A stretch of DNA of 43,488 bases from Halomonas sp. KAO (GCF_015595025.1 NZ_JADNRL010000024.1:1-43488); one strand, 5' to 3'; shown: positions 16,955 through 26,996, numbered from the stretch's first letter. Numbers and translations are program-made. Notes: generated from the sequence alone by a model not told the origin.

Positions 16955-17070
16955 TGGGTATACCGATGGTCTCGCCAACCGAAAGGTGTCCGTACCACGG
17001 CAAGTTACCGAGTATGTTGATACGGACGCTTCTGAGCGGTTCAGAAGCAGGCTACTCCCCAAAGGGTGCG
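16955..17070 (-). promoter_or_regulatory. yybP-ykoY manganese riboswitch upstream of mntP
   Basis: Minus-strand leader with the conserved blocks in order: GGGGAGTAGCCTGC (from 17060), ATCAACATACTCGG in the middle, and GGCGAGACCATCGGTATACC toward the 3' side. The GGGGAGTA and GAGACC blocks are hallmarks of the Mn2+-sensing yybP-ykoY class, which controls mntP in Escherichia coli. Downstream arms GCCGGGC (minus strand; bases 16941-16947) and GCCCGGC (16910-16916) can form a hairpin right before the ribosome-binding site, a plausible expression switch. Confidence 0.85.
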
Positions 17071-17117
17071 AACATTATCAGGTCGAGATAAGGCGAATCA
17101 AGCGGCGCCACTGTTAG

Positions 17118-17140
17118 CAGGGCTGCTCAGCGCAGCCCTG
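17118..17140. terminator. Perfect 9-bp hairpin next to the IS3 remnant
   Basis: CAGGGCTGC (17118-17126) pairs with GCAGCCCTG (17132-17140) around TCAGC. No T-run follows on either strand. It abuts the right end of the IS3 remnant, so it could be a terminator or part of the flank. Confidence 0.4.
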
Positions 17141-18015
17141 TGAACCGCCTTGGCTTTCTCGGAGACCCGTTGGTTTCAGTCAGGCCGCCTTCTTGGCCTG
17201 ACCCTGCTGCTCATAATACAGATCTTCTCGCTCGGCCGGTGGCATGTTGCCCGGCTCCAGGAGCCGCCGGTGGTTGAACCAGTCGACGGCATATTCAATC
17301 GGCCGTTGCAACATCTCGATATTGGAGGTGTTGCATGGGACGATCACCTGGCTGGGGCGCTGAACAGACGGGGGCACCGATGCGTTCGCCTGGCGGTCCG
17401 GACGTCAATCTGCGGGATACCAAGCGCGCGTTCTGGAGACGAATTACCAAGAGGCTATCGAGTGAGGAGGCAGCCGTGTAGTTTATCGCAGCCAACAGTC
17501 CCGCTGGACGCGGGGCGGTGCACGGTCAGGTTGAGTCTCGTCTCACGGCCTTTATGCTCGTAGTACCTCAATGGGGTAAACAGCAGCATCCGGTAGATCG
17601 GCTCGACCATGTACGACGCCCGGTGACCAACGATGAAGTCGAGCATCTCTTGCCGCGGCGATCGAACTCCACCTAGGCAAAATAGGCAGACGCCTCGCGA
17701 AGTATCCCGTTGGCTTGCCCCAACTCTCGGTTCTCACGCTCCAGCGCCTCGATTCGCTCACGCTCTGACGTCGTGGTGCCTTCACGGCGACCCGAATCAC
17801 ACTCGGTCTGCCGGGCCAGCTACGCAGCGTTTCCGGTGTCCAGCCGATCTTGGGGGCGATAATACCGATGGCCACCCACTGGCAGGGGTAGTCGGCCTCG
17901 TGATCGAAGACCATGCGGACCGCGCGCTCACGGACTTCAGGGGAGTATCGCTTTCATGTGCTTATGGTTCCATTCTCTCAAGGTTTGGAGTCTCCGGGAA
18001 TCCCGGTACGGTTCG
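17141..18015 (-). mobile_element. Decayed IS3-family insertion sequence
   Basis: Remnant of an IS3 element on the minus strand. OrfA debris: upstream of 17955 the sequence reads M-K then, after dropping one inserted base, RYSPEVRERAVRMVFDHEAD, followed by [20 protein letters not shown]. OrfB start: MLDFIVGHRASYMVEPIYRM (from 17646). OrfB tail: VDWFNHRRLLEPGNMPPAE and onward to a stop at 17180. The middle of OrfB, including the DDE core, is missing. Ends resemble each other as inverted repeats: TGAACCGCC...TCGGAGACCC from 17141 and, on minus from 18015, CGAACCGTACC...CCGGAGACTCC. It cannot encode an active transposase. It separates mntP from the mer operon. Confidence 0.85.
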
Positions 18016-18031
18016 CTCAATCTCAGCCCGT

Positions 18032-19925
<1,894 letters not shown>

Positions 19926-19927
19926 AC

Positions 19928-20206
19928 TTATTCCTTCACCGTCGAGGGATAACCTACATTGGCCGTGGCCTGGAGCAGGGCCTCAACCGTGGTCTTGGCA
20001 TCATCGAAGGTGACCACGGCCTCACGATCCGGATAGCTCACGTCGATTTGCGAGACGCCGTCCACCTTGTTGAGTGCAGCCTTGACGGTGATCGGACAGG
20101 CGGCGCAGGTCATGCCCGGTACTGAGAGCGTCACGGTCTGCAGGGCCGCCATGGCGGGAGAGCTGAGCAGGGCGAGTATCGCGATGAGGGCGAAACGAGC
20201 TTTCAT
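19928..20206 (-). CDS. merP: Periplasmic mercury-binding protein
   Basis: Periplasmic Hg2+ scavenger that passes mercury to MerT/MerF, 92 residues. Signal peptide ends SSPAMA; the mature HMA domain has GMTCAAC with C34 and C37. AGGAGG directly precedes the start. It is followed three bases later by merF and preceded 13 bases earlier by merT. Confidence 0.95.
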   Translation of the reverse strand: MKARFALIAILALLSSPAMAALQTVTLSVPGMTCAACPITVKAALNKVDGVSQIDVSYPDREAVVTFDDAKTTVEALLQATANVGYPSTVKE

Positions 20207-20219
20207 GGAGAACCTCCTC

Positions 20220-20570
20220 TCAATAGAACCAGGGCAAGGTGTAGGGAAAGACCAGCGCAGTCAGTACCAGTAGCGACACAATCCAGAACATGACCTTGTA
20301 GCCCGTCCTGACGCGTGGCACGGCACAAAGCTCACCTGGCTGGCACTTTTCCACTGGCCGGAAGATCCGGCGCCAGGCGAAGAACAGTGCCACCAGCGCC
20401 ATACCGACGAAGAGTGGGCGGTAGGGTTCCAGGGCCGTCAGGTTGCCGATCCAGGCGCCGGAAATCCCCAGCATGATCAGCACCAGCGGGCCGAGGCAGC
20501 AGACCGAGGCAAGGAGGGCAGCAAGCCCACCGGCAGCCAGAGGCCCTTTCCCCGTTTTCGATGTAGACAT
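20220..20570 (-). CDS. merT: Mercuric ion transport protein
   Basis: Inner-membrane Hg2+ importer, 116 residues with three hydrophobic helices. Vicinal C24-C25 (ASVCCLGPLVLIML) lies in helix 1 and the cytosolic pair C76/C82 (EKCQPGELCAVP) between helices 2 and 3, as in MerT. Start at 20570 is chosen for the family N-terminus; an ATG six codons upstream is possible. First gene of the operon, directly behind the MerR-controlled promoter. Confidence 0.95.
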   Translation of the reverse strand: MSTSKTGKGPLAAGGLAALLASVCCLGPLVLIMLGISGAWIGNLTALEPYRPLFVGMALVALFFAWRRIFRPVEKCQPGELCAVPRVRTGYKVMFWIVSLLVLTALVFPYTLPWFY

Positions 20571-20607
20571 TGCGCTTGCACCTTTCATGACCTTGTTTAC
20601 TGGGATA

Positions 20608-20638
20608 AGGTTACATCCGTAGTCAGATACGGAGTCAA
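20608..20638 (-). promoter_or_regulatory. mer operator-promoter
   Basis: Minus strand: -35 TTGACT (20633-20638), 19-base spacer with the dyad CCGTA...TACGG, -10 TAACCT (20608-20613). This matches the classic merT promoter bound by MerR. The merR start codon lies five bases beyond it. Confidence 0.9.
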
Positions 20639-20643
20639 GCGTC

Positions 20644-21138
20644 ATGAAGAGACAGGGGGATAGAGTAGCGGGCACTATGACCATTGGTGGCCTGGCCAAG
20701 GCGGTTGGCGTCAATGTCGAGACCATCCGGTATTATCAGCGCCGTGGGCTACTCTCAGAGCCCGAACGTCCTGCCGGCAGTATTCGCCGCTATGGCACAG
20801 CCGACGTCGCGCGGCTGACCTTCGTCAAAACCGGGCAGCGGCTGGGCTTCAGCCTGGACGAGATTGCCGAGCTGTTGCGATTGGAGGATGGCACTCATTG
20901 CCAGGAGGCCAGCACCCTCGCCGAGCATAAACTGCGGGATGTCCGTGAGAAGGTCGCCAGCCTCCAGCGTATCGAGCGGACACTGGACGAACTTGTACAG
21001 GCGTGTCATGAACAGGAGGGAAGTATCACCTGCCCGCTGATTGCGTCCTTACATGAGGGCTCGATCACAGGGGAACAGCGGCTCCCCAGAAAGGGTATCC
21101 GGATTAAGTGGTGTATCAGGCCTAGTACCATTACGTGA
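20644..21138 (+). CDS. merR: Mercury-responsive MerR, C-terminus altered by transposon insertion
   Basis: Hg2+-responsive activator/repressor of the mer operon. C86, C121 and C130 have exactly the spacing of Tn501 MerR C82, C117, C126. Start at 20644 has GGAG nine bases upstream; ATG at 20677 is an alternative. The last 15 residues ([15 protein letters not shown]) are encoded by the left end of the ars transposon, which begins at 21093 inside the gene. With the transposon removed the gene would end ...RLPRN-stop. All metal ligands lie upstream of the insertion, so the protein probably still works, though an extra Cys is added in the new tail. Confidence 0.93.
   Translation: MKRQGDRVAGTMTIGGLAKAVGVNVETIRYYQRRGLLSEPERPAGSIRRYGTADVARLTFVKTGQRLGFSLDEIAELLRLEDGTHCQEASTLAEHKLRDVREKVASLQRIERTLDELVQACHEQEGSITCPLIASLHEGSITGEQRLPRKGIRIKWCIRPSTIT
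21085..21092. repeat. 8-bp target-site duplication, left copy
   Basis: CCCAGAAA immediately left of the ars transposon; identical to 30964-30971 immediately right of it. Eight bases is the usual duplication length for ISL3-family elements. Confidence 0.9.
21093..21112 (+). repeat. Left terminal inverted repeat of the ars transposon
   Basis: GGGTATCCGGATTAAGTGGT. A related inner motif with CGGATTATCTGGTTG starts at 21156, 56 bases from the CGGATTA of the terminal copy; the same 56-base spacing occurs at 42342/42398. It may be a second transposase-binding site. Confidence 0.85.
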
Positions 21139-21448
21139 TCCCACTTTGTTCTCTCCGGATTATCTGGTTGCCATGCTCGAAAGCACAGCACTTTCAATGA
21201 AGCTGTCGCTTCATTTCCCGGCGGCTCTCAAAGGGCTAAAGAATGAAATGGTCAACATCGGCATTGCCGGCACGCCACCCAGCGTGGCGACCTGTCGTCT
21301 GGCCGTCAGCCTGTGCCAAGAACTTCCGGCTTCCCGAGGGCTGACGCTATCAGGGGTCGCTCAGCGAGGCGTTGGGTACGGAAGGCATTGGTAGCAATGA
21401 AGCCCCGCGGTGTCGCCCGGATGCCGGGTCGCTACCGCGGGGAGGGAG
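21139..21448. other. Left end region of the ars transposon, no gene
   Basis: Holds the subterminal motif near 21151-21175 and the terminator of the leftward operon at 21403-21442. I find no supportable gene; short open frames here match nothing I know. Confidence 0.6.
21403..21442 (-). terminator. Strong hairpin terminator for the sigma-permease-thioredoxin genes
   Basis: Arms CCCCGCGGT (21403-21411) and ACCGCGGGG (21434-21442) enclose a further inner stem (CCCGG/CCGGG). It lies just past the stop of the thioredoxin-like gene on the minus strand and is followed there by CTTCATT. Confidence 0.75.
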
Positions 21449-21685
21449 TCAGCCCTTCAGCAGGCTCTCGATCTTTTCGCGATTCGGCACGCTGCCACTG
21501 TGAACGAGGTTGCCGTCGATGGCCACGGCGGGTGTCGACATGACCTGATAGCCCATGATGGCAGCCGGGTCGGTGACCTTCTCCACCTCGACCTCGATAC
21601 CCAGCTCGCCGGCCACGGCCTCTATCTGCTCGGCGGTGGTGACGCATTTCTTGCAGCCGGTACCCAGCACTTCGATCTTCTTCAT
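21449..21685 (-). CDS. Small thioredoxin-like protein (redox-active disulfide protein 2 type)
   Basis: Cytosolic thioredoxin-fold protein of 78 residues, of the TM0996/MTH895 type, with active site CKKC at C11/C14 (GTGCKKCVTT) and cis-Pro region MSTPAVAIDG. Such proteins commonly accompany ArsP-like permeases in arsenic loci and may reduce or deliver the substrate. A good ribosome-binding site (AAAGGAGCAAG) precedes it and it follows the permease by 18 bases. Confidence 0.9.
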   Translation of the reverse strand: MKKIEVLGTGCKKCVTTAEQIEAVAGELGIEVEVEKVTDPAAIMGYQVMSTPAVAIDGNLVHSGSVPNREKIESLLKG

Positions 21686-21703
21686 GGTCTTGCTCCTTTG
21701 CGC

Positions 21704-22720
21704 TTAGAGAAGCCCGCTGAACAGCCAGGGGCTCAGCAGGTTGATCAGCCAGCCAACGATCATGAAGTTGACCAGCAGGATGACGAAGATGGTGGCCAGC
21801 AGTCGCCACTGCATGACCTGCTTGAGCATGATGAACTCGGGGAAGCTGGCCGCCACGGTGCTCATGCAGAAGGCCAGGGTGGTGCCCACCGGCAGCCCCT
21901 TGAGGATCAGGCTCTCCATCACCGGGATGACACCGGTGGCGTTGGAGTAGAGCGGAAGCCCCGCCAGCACGGCGGCGGGCACGTTCCACCACTGGCCGCT
22001 GCCCAGGTTGTCGGCGAACCAGCCGTCCGGCACGAAGCCATGCAGGCCGGCACCCAGGCCGACGCCGATGATCACCCACTTCCATATCCGCCCGACAATC
22101 TCCTTGAGTTCGTCCCGTGCAAACTCATGGCGGTCCTTCAGTGTGAGGGAGGGCGCCTCGGGAGTGGGCTCTTCGCCATGAGGCGTCGCAGCGGCCTGTT
22201 GGTAGGCCTTGGCCGCGAAGTCCTTCAGCCAGCGCTCGCCCTTCAGGGCATCGAGGAGCATCCCGCCGCCGATGCCCACCGCCATGCCGATGGCGATGTA
22301 GACCAGGGTGAACTCCCAGCCCAGCAGGCTCCACAGCATGATCACCGCCACCTCGTTGATGATCGGCGAGGTGAACAGGAAGGCCATGGTGATGCCCAGC
22401 GGGATCCCGGCGCTGGTGAAGCCCAGGAACAGCGGGATGCTCGAGCAGGAGCAGAAGGGGGTGATAGCACCGAAGCCGGCGCCCAGGCCGTAGCCTGACA
22501 AACGATGCTTCTGCTGGATGTAGTGGCGCACCCGCTCCAGATTCAGCGAGGCGCGCATCAAGGCGATGACGTAGATCATCACCACCAGCAGCGCGAAGAT
22601 CTTGGTGGTGTCTTCAACGAAGAAGTGCAGCGAGTCGCCGAGCTTGCTCTCGGAGTCCAGGCCCGCGACGCCATAGATCAGCCAGTCGGCCAGCCGGGTA
22701 AAAGCCTCCAGCATGTTCAT
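21704..22720 (-). CDS. arsP: ArsP-like permease (DUF318/YraQ family)
   Basis: Inner-membrane permease of 338 residues with about ten hydrophobic segments in two repeats. The Cys-rich motif TPFCSCSSIPLF in the first repeat is the signature of ArsP-type permeases, which export trivalent organoarsenicals such as methylarsenite; SAGIPLGITMAFLFTSP follows. A charged cytosolic loop (KAYQQAAATPHGEEPTPEAP) joins the halves. GGGAGAGG stands directly before ATG. It lies between the sigma-factor gene and a thioredoxin-like gene. The family also contains uncharacterised metal permeases, so the substrate is inferred from the arsenic context. Confidence 0.82.
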   Translation of the reverse strand: MNMLEAFTRLADWLIYGVAGLDSESKLGDSLHFFVEDTTKIFALLVVMIYVIALMRASLNLERVRHYIQQKHRLSGYGLGAGFGAITPFCSCSSIPLFLGFTSAGIPLGITMAFLFTSPIINEVAVIMLWSLLGWEFTLVYIAIGMAVGIGGGMLLDALKGERWLKDFAAKAYQQAAATPHGEEPTPEAPSLTLKDRHEFARDELKEIVGRIWKWVIIGVGLGAGLHGFVPDGWFADNLGSGQWWNVPAAVLAGLPLYSNATGVIPVMESLILKGLPVGTTLAFCMSTVAASFPEFIMLKQVMQWRLLATIFVILLVNFMIVGWLINLLSPWLFSGLL

Positions 22721-22805
22721 CCTCTCCCTGTGGATTTAGTTCGGTGTCACCCAGGAAGACGCAGCAGGAGGCAAAAGGATACCGGCGCGATGCAAAAAAT
22801 CTCGC

Positions 22806-23358
22806 TTATCCTTGATGGGCGCGATGGCAGCAGATGCCGCCCTGCTCGTCGAAGACGATGCCGCACTGGGCAATGAGACGCTTGCGCAGTCGCTGCCGGG
22901 CCCGACGCAGCCGCGCCTTGGTGGCCGGCAGGCCCAGACCATGGTCGTCGGCATAGTCCGCCTGGCGGCGTCCTTCCAGGTCGCAGCGACGCAGAATGTC
23001 CCGGTCCTGCGGCTCGAGATGGGGCAGCGCACGTTCGATGCAGTCGACGAGGCTCTCCATGGGTGAGGCCGTCGGCGATTCTGTAGCGATCTCGGGGGGG
23101 GGCCTCGTCCGTCCAGTGTTTCGCACGCCGCTGCTGATCGATCCACTGATGGCGGGCCACACGAAACAGCCAGGCACGCGGAGAATCCAGTTCGCAGAAC
23201 TGACGTCGGTGGGTCAGCGCCTTGGCATAGACGGTCTGCAGGAGGTCATCGGCGGCATCGCGATCACCGCTGTGCCGGATCAGGAAACCGCGGAGCTCGT
23301 CCCGGTGGTTTTGCCAGGCAGACTCGATGCAGGGCTGATGATCGGGATCGACCGTCAT
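22806..23358 (-). pseudogene. sigZ: ECF sigma factor (SigZ-like), frameshifted at a 9-base homopolymer
   Basis: Extracytoplasmic-function sigma factor read in two frames. Region 2 is in the first frame (DAADDLLQTVYAKALTHRRQ, then SPRAWLFRVARHQWIDQQRR); region 4 is in the second (LEPQDRDILRRCDLEGRRQA, then ATKARLRRARQRLRKRL). The frames meet at a run of nine C (minus strand; bases 23094-23102). Eight C would give one 183-residue protein. The tail after region 4 holds four Cys (RLIAQCGIVFDEQGGICCHR counts three after C of ILRRC), reminiscent of ECF factors with a metal-sensing Cys-rich tail. It may be broken, phase-variable by slippage, or a sequencing error. Confidence 0.8.
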
Positions 23359-23403
23359 ACGATTCTCTTTGGGCGGCGCTTGGTGCGGGGAGCAGGATAA
23401 CGC

Positions 23404-23429
23404 CGCTGGCACGCCATGGCGTGCCAGCG
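23404..23429. terminator. Perfect 26-bp palindrome
   Basis: Bases 23404-23429 are their own reverse complement (half-site CGCTGGCACGCCA). It lies nine bases past the stop of the thiolase remnant on the minus strand, so it is probably that gene's old terminator hairpin, carried along with the fragment. No T-run follows. Confidence 0.55.
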
Positions 23430-23437
23430 TCCTGTCA

Positions 23438-23512
23438 TCAGAGGCTTTCCAGCGCCAGGGCGATGCCCTGCCCGCCGCCGATGCACAGGGTGACGATGCC
23501 GCGACGCTCCCA
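23438..23512 (-). pseudogene. 3' tail of a thiolase (acetyl-CoA acetyltransferase) gene
   Basis: The minus frame reads WERRGIVTLCIGGGQGIALA then LESL-stop. TLCIGGGQGIA is the conserved C-terminal active-site block of thiolases, including its catalytic Cys. Nothing upstream continues the gene. It is a hitch-hiking chromosomal scrap inside the transposon, next to a palindrome that looks like its terminator. Confidence 0.8.
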
Positions 23513-23532
23513 CGATGTGCTTTAAAATGGTG

Positions 23533-23826
23533 TTACTCCTTCGAACGGGTGGGAGAGGCACCCTCCACAAAGAGATGACTCAAGCCCAGAAAGCCCTCGA
23601 CGTCGAGCCTCAGGCCCTGGTCGAGCAACTTCGGATCGATATAGAGCACAAGGCCATCGCGCTCGAGGCGGGTATAGCGCTCTGGGATATCCGGTGCTCT
23701 GGTCTCCGCCACGGCGATATCGGCTCCACCACCACAGCAGCCGTGCCGGGGTGAGAGACGCACCGTGGCTACGCCGCCCTTCTTCTTCAACCATTCCCGG
23801 GCGCGTTCACTGACCTCGATGGCCAT
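23533..23826 (-). CDS. CC/Se-motif family protein of the ars operon
   Basis: Small protein of 97 residues with vicinal C30-C31 in RLSPRHGCCGGGADIAVAET, matching the CC/Se-motif family found in arsenic loci; homologues may carry selenocysteine in place of one Cys. The vicinal thiols could bind As(III). It starts three bases after the acr3 stop and is the last gene of arsR-arsC-arsH-acr3. A biochemical role is not established to my knowledge. Confidence 0.75.
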   Translation of the reverse strand: MAIEVSERAREWLKKKGGVATVRLSPRHGCCGGGADIAVAETRAPDIPERYTRLERDGLVLYIDPKLLDQGLRLDVEGFLGLSHLFVEGASPTRSKE

Positions 23827-23829
23827 GGG

Positions 23830-24930
23830 TCAGCCCCTGGCCTCGGCGTGGACCTGCGTCTCGGCGCCGGGGAAGTGGTGGCGGGTCTTGTTGGCAATGC
23901 CCACCAGGGCGAGCATCAGCGGGACCTCCACCAGTACGCCCACCACCGTGGCCAGCGCCGCACCGGACTGTAGCCCAAACAACGCGATGGCGGCGGCCAC
24001 CGCCAGCTCGAAGAAGTTGCTGGCACCGATCATCGCGCCGGGCGCCGCCACGTTGTGGGGCACTTTCCACGCCTTGGCCCAGCCATAGGCGATGAAGAAG
24101 ATCAGGAAGGTCTGGATGATCAGCGGGATGGCGATCAGCACGATGTGCAGCGGGTTGTTGAGTATGACATCGCCCTGGAAGGCGAATAACAGCACCAGGG
24201 TGATAATCAGGCCGATGGGCGTGATCGGTCCTACCTTTTTCATGAAGACGTTGTCGTACCACTCGATGCCGCGACGGGCGATCAGGGTGCGCCGGGTCAG
24301 GTAACCGGCGGCCAGCGGGATGACGATGTAGAGCACCACCGACAGCGCCACCGTGTCGTAGGGTACCTGGATGTTCGACACGCCGAGCAGCAGGATCACG
24401 ATGGGGGCGAAGGCGAACAGCATGATCAGGTCGTTGACCGCCACCTGGACAAGAGTGTAAGCAGCATCGCCGCGGGTCAGGTAACTCCACACGAAGACCA
24501 TAGCGGTACATGGCGCGGTCCCCAGCAGGATGGCACCGGCAAGGTACTGGCTGGCCAGCTCTTCGGGAATGAAGGGCCTGAACAGCACCATCAGGAAAAA
24601 CCAGGCGATGGCGAACATGGTGAAGGGCTTGATCAGCCAGTTCACCGTGGTAGTGATGACAAGCCCCTTGGGCTGGCGGCGCACACCGAGCACAGCGGTA
24701 AAGTCGATCTGCGCCATCATCGGGAAGATCATCGCCCAGATGAGGATGGCTACTGGGATCGACACCTGGGCGACTTCGAAGCGCGAGAGGGTTTCGGGCA
24801 CCGCCGGGGCGAACTGGCCCAGCAGTACGCCGGCGACGATGGCCATCGCCACCCATACCGAAAGATAACGCTCGAAACGACCCATGCCCTCGGTGGCGCT
24901 TGGGGCTTGGGATTCTTGGAGTGCGGTCAT
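23830..24930 (-). CDS. acr3: Arsenite efflux transporter Acr3
   Basis: Inner-membrane As(III) exporter of the ACR3/BASS family, 366 residues with ten hydrophobic segments. The essential Cys of helix 4 is in GTAPCTAMVFVWSYL, and the helix 9 region reads GAMIGASNFFELAVAAAIAL. Start at 24930 (MTALQES) has AGGAG seven bases upstream; an upstream in-frame codon at 24954 lacks one. It lies 13 bases after arsH. This is the main efflux step after arsenate reduction. Confidence 0.95.
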   Translation of the reverse strand: MTALQESQAPSATEGMGRFERYLSVWVAMAIVAGVLLGQFAPAVPETLSRFEVAQVSIPVAILIWAMIFPMMAQIDFTAVLGVRRQPKGLVITTTVNWLIKPFTMFAIAWFFLMVLFRPFIPEELASQYLAGAILLGTAPCTAMVFVWSYLTRGDAAYTLVQVAVNDLIMLFAFAPIVILLLGVSNIQVPYDTVALSVVLYIVIPLAAGYLTRRTLIARRGIEWYDNVFMKKVGPITPIGLIITLVLLFAFQGDVILNNPLHIVLIAIPLIIQTFLIFFIAYGWAKAWKVPHNVAAPGAMIGASNFFELAVAAAIALFGLQSGAALATVVGVLVEVPLMLALVGIANKTRHHFPGAETQVHAEARG

Positions 24931-24943
24931 GGTGTGACTCCTA

Positions 24944-25672
24944 TCAGATGGCACATTGATTCACGCGCCGAGAAACGTCTTCCGCGCTTTCCACTCGCTC
25001 AGAGTAGCGGTCTGTCAAGTAGTCGCTTCGTCCTCGGATCATCAGGGTGAACTTGGTCAGTTCCTCGCAAACATCCACTATGCGGAGGTACAGAGGAGAG
25101 GGCTTCATGCGGCCATCTTCGTCGAATTCATTGAAAGCTTTCGGTACCGAAGACTGATTGGGGATCGTCACCATGCGCATCCAACGACCGAGGATGCGCA
25201 TTTGGTTAACCGCGTTAAAGCTCTGGCTCCCGCCTGATACCTGTATCACGGCCAGGGTCTTCCCCTGAGTGGGACGAATGCCGCCTAGTGACAACGGAAT
25301 CCAGTCGATCTGGGCCTTCATGATGGCCGTCATGGCACCATGGCGTTCGGGACTGACCCACAGCATGCCTTCCGACCACTCGGCCAACTCGCGTAACTCC
25401 TGAACCTTGGGGTGGTCAGCCCCCGCATCATCCGGCAAGGGCAGGCCGCTAGGGTTGTAAGTCCGCACCTCGCATCCGAACCAACGCAGCAGTCGCCCGG
25501 CTTCCTCGGCAACGAAACGTGAGTAGGATCGTTCTCGCAGGGATCCGTAGAGCACCAAAATACGTGGCGCATGCTGGGGGGCCTCGGGGCCTGCCAACAG
25601 TGTCGTGTCGATGGAACGCAACTGGGAAGGATCAATATTGGGGAGGTCTGCCGGCATCTTGATGTCTTTCAT
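24944..25672 (-). CDS. arsH: ArsH NADPH-dependent FMN reductase / organoarsenical oxidase
   Basis: Flavodoxin-like FMN protein of 242 residues that oxidises trivalent methylarsenicals to pentavalent forms. FMN-binding loop [17 protein letters not shown] and the [20 protein letters not shown] segment are characteristic. Start ATG overlaps the arsC stop as ATGA, so it is translationally coupled. It complements the ArsP-like exporter and suggests that the element handles methylated arsenic as well as inorganic. Confidence 0.95.
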   Translation of the reverse strand: MKDIKMPADLPNIDPSQLRSIDTTLLAGPEAPQHAPRILVLYGSLRERSYSRFVAEEAGRLLRWFGCEVRTYNPSGLPLPDDAGADHPKVQELRELAEWSEGMLWVSPERHGAMTAIMKAQIDWIPLSLGGIRPTQGKTLAVIQVSGGSQSFNAVNQMRILGRWMRMVTIPNQSSVPKAFNEFDEDGRMKPSPLYLRIVDVCEELTKFTLMIRGRSDYLTDRYSERVESAEDVSRRVNQCAI

Positions 25673-26082
25673 GGCGCGATTCCTGGGTAATGGATGACTT
25701 CACCATCTTCCTTGATGAAGTGCGCTACTGGGTGGTCAAGGAGATCCAGCACCGTCTCCGATGGTCGGCATAGCCTGGCACCCTTCAGTGTCACCACGAT
25801 CGGTCGATTGATCAGAATCGGTTCCGCCAGCATGGCATCGATCAGCTGATCATCCGTCAACGCCGGGTCGTCCAGCCCCAATGCCTCGTAGGGGGTTCCC
25901 TTGCGCCGCAGTAGATCCCGAGGGCAGATACCCATCTTCGCCAGCAGCTCCACGATGCGTTCCCGGCTTGGGGGCGTATTGAGATATTCGATGATCTCGG
26001 GAGGTTCACCAGAGGCCCTCATCATCGCCAAGGTATTGCGTGATGTGCCGCAGTTCGGGTTGTGATAGATCTGGGGAAGCAT
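25669..26082 (-). CDS. arsC: Glutaredoxin-linked arsenate reductase ArsC
   Basis: Cytosolic arsenate reductase, 137 residues. Catalytic C11 lies in [11 protein letters not shown], and the phosphate-analogue-binding Arg residues appear in [14 protein letters not shown] and LINRPIVV, as in the Escherichia coli plasmid R773 type. It starts six bases after the arsR stop and overlaps arsH. A tyrosine-phosphatase-like homologue on the other strand (26571) makes two reductase-type folds in one locus. Confidence 0.95.
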   Translation of the reverse strand: MLPQIYHNPNCGTSRNTLAMMRASGEPPEIIEYLNTPPSRERIVELLAKMGICPRDLLRRKGTPYEALGLDDPALTDDQLIDAMLAEPILINRPIVVTLKGARLCRPSETVLDLLDHPVAHFIKEDGEVIHYPGIAP

Positions 26083-26088
26083 ACTGTT

Positions 26089-26439
26089 TCATTCCTTATC
26101 TTGATTCGGAGTGTAACCGATCAGGGACTCCGCTAAGGGGCCACACACCTCCGGATGCCCCGCGCAGCAGTCGCGCACCAGGAAGCGGATGGCTTCCTGC
26201 ATGTGGTTTAGATTCGCCCGATAGATGATCGAGCGCCCCTGACGACGGGATACCACCAGACCTGCCCGCGACAGCACAGACAGGTGCGCCGACATCGTGG
26301 CATGGGGCACCGATAGCTGCCGTGCGAGCTCGCCGGCGGCGAGCCCATCCGGTTCCTGGCGTACCAGCAGGCGAAAGACCGCCAGGCGTGTCTCCTGGGC
26401 AAGAGCGGAAAAGCTCTCGATTACGTTTGATGTTTCCAT
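26089..26439 (-). CDS. arsR: ArsR repressor with C-terminal cysteine triad
   Basis: ArsR/SmtB winged-helix repressor, 116 residues, relieved by As(III). The DNA-recognition helix is SVPHATMSAHLSVLSRAGLV. Unlike R773 ArsR, which has CVC in the recognition region, this protein has Cys only at C91, C92 and C99 in RDCCAGHPEVC, like the Acidithiobacillus/Corynebacterium type. First gene of the leftward ars operon; the dyad two bases upstream is its likely operator. Confidence 0.92.
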   Translation of the reverse strand: METSNVIESFSALAQETRLAVFRLLVRQEPDGLAAGELARQLSVPHATMSAHLSVLSRAGLVVSRRQGRSIIYRANLNHMQEAIRFLVRDCCAGHPEVCGPLAESLIGYTPNQDKE

Positions 26440-26441
26440 AT

Positions 26442-26457
26442 TTCCAAAATTATGGAA
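26442..26457. promoter_or_regulatory. Probable ArsR operator dyad
   Basis: TTCCAAAATTATGGAA, a 16-base near-perfect inverted repeat three bases upstream of the arsR start codon. Its position suits autoregulation and repression of the leftward operon, and perhaps of the rightward gap-arsJ genes. Confidence 0.65.
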
Positions 26458-26570
26458 TTATTGGGGGCGTGTCAAGTCGTTCACTCAAGGTAGAAGCGTA
26501 GAACGTCCTAGCAGCACGCAACATCTTTCTATCCGCACATATGCAAGCCCGCATCAATGAGGGTCAACTG

Positions 26571-26996
26571 ATGAGACTGCGACGTGTTCTGTTCCTGTGC
26601 AATGCCAACTCGGCCAGGTCCCTGATGGGCGAAGCCCTGTTACGTCACCTGGCGGGAGACCGCTTTGAGGCGTTCAGCGCTGGTTCCGAGCCGGATCGCC
26701 CCCATGAGATCACCTTGGCTACCTTGAGCAAGCTAGGTATCGACACTCAGGGGCTCGCCAGCAAGTCCCTGGGCGATTTCGCCGGTGAGCATTTCGATTC
26801 GGTGATCGTGCTTTGTGACAAGGCCCAGCAGGCATGCCGTGACTGGCAGGGCAGCAGTGATGAGTATCTCTACTGGGATATCCGCGATCCTCGCCTTATC
26901 GAGCGGTGGGATGCCTACGAGCAGGCGCTGGCCGAAATCCGTCATCGGCTATTGCTCTGGCTGGAGATCCAGGAGCGCGACGACATCGAGCGCTGA
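26571..26996 (+). CDS. Low-molecular-weight phosphatase / ArsC-like protein
   Basis: Protein of the LMW tyrosine phosphatase / thioredoxin-type arsenate reductase fold, 141 residues. The phosphate loop is C-x5-R (FLCNANSARSLMGEAL) with a downstream acidic motif DIRDPRLIERW. True thioredoxin-linked ArsC proteins have CxxNxCR and further reducing Cys; here the second Cys is Ala, so it may be a phosphatase or a reductase that uses another thiol. Start at 26571 has GAGGG upstream; ATG at 26541 is in frame. First gene of the rightward group with gap and arsJ. Confidence 0.78.
   Translation: MRLRRVLFLCNANSARSLMGEALLRHLAGDRFEAFSAGSEPDRPHEITLATLSKLGIDTQGLASKSLGDFAGEHFDSVIVLCDKAQQACRDWQGSSDEYLYWDIRDPRLIERWDAYEQALAEIRHRLLLWLEIQERDDIER

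Noticed and set aside
21410..22498. Long plus-strand frame opposite the ArsP-like permease and thioredoxin gene
   Set aside because: Antisense shadow; the minus-strand proteins are clear family members with good ribosome-binding sites.
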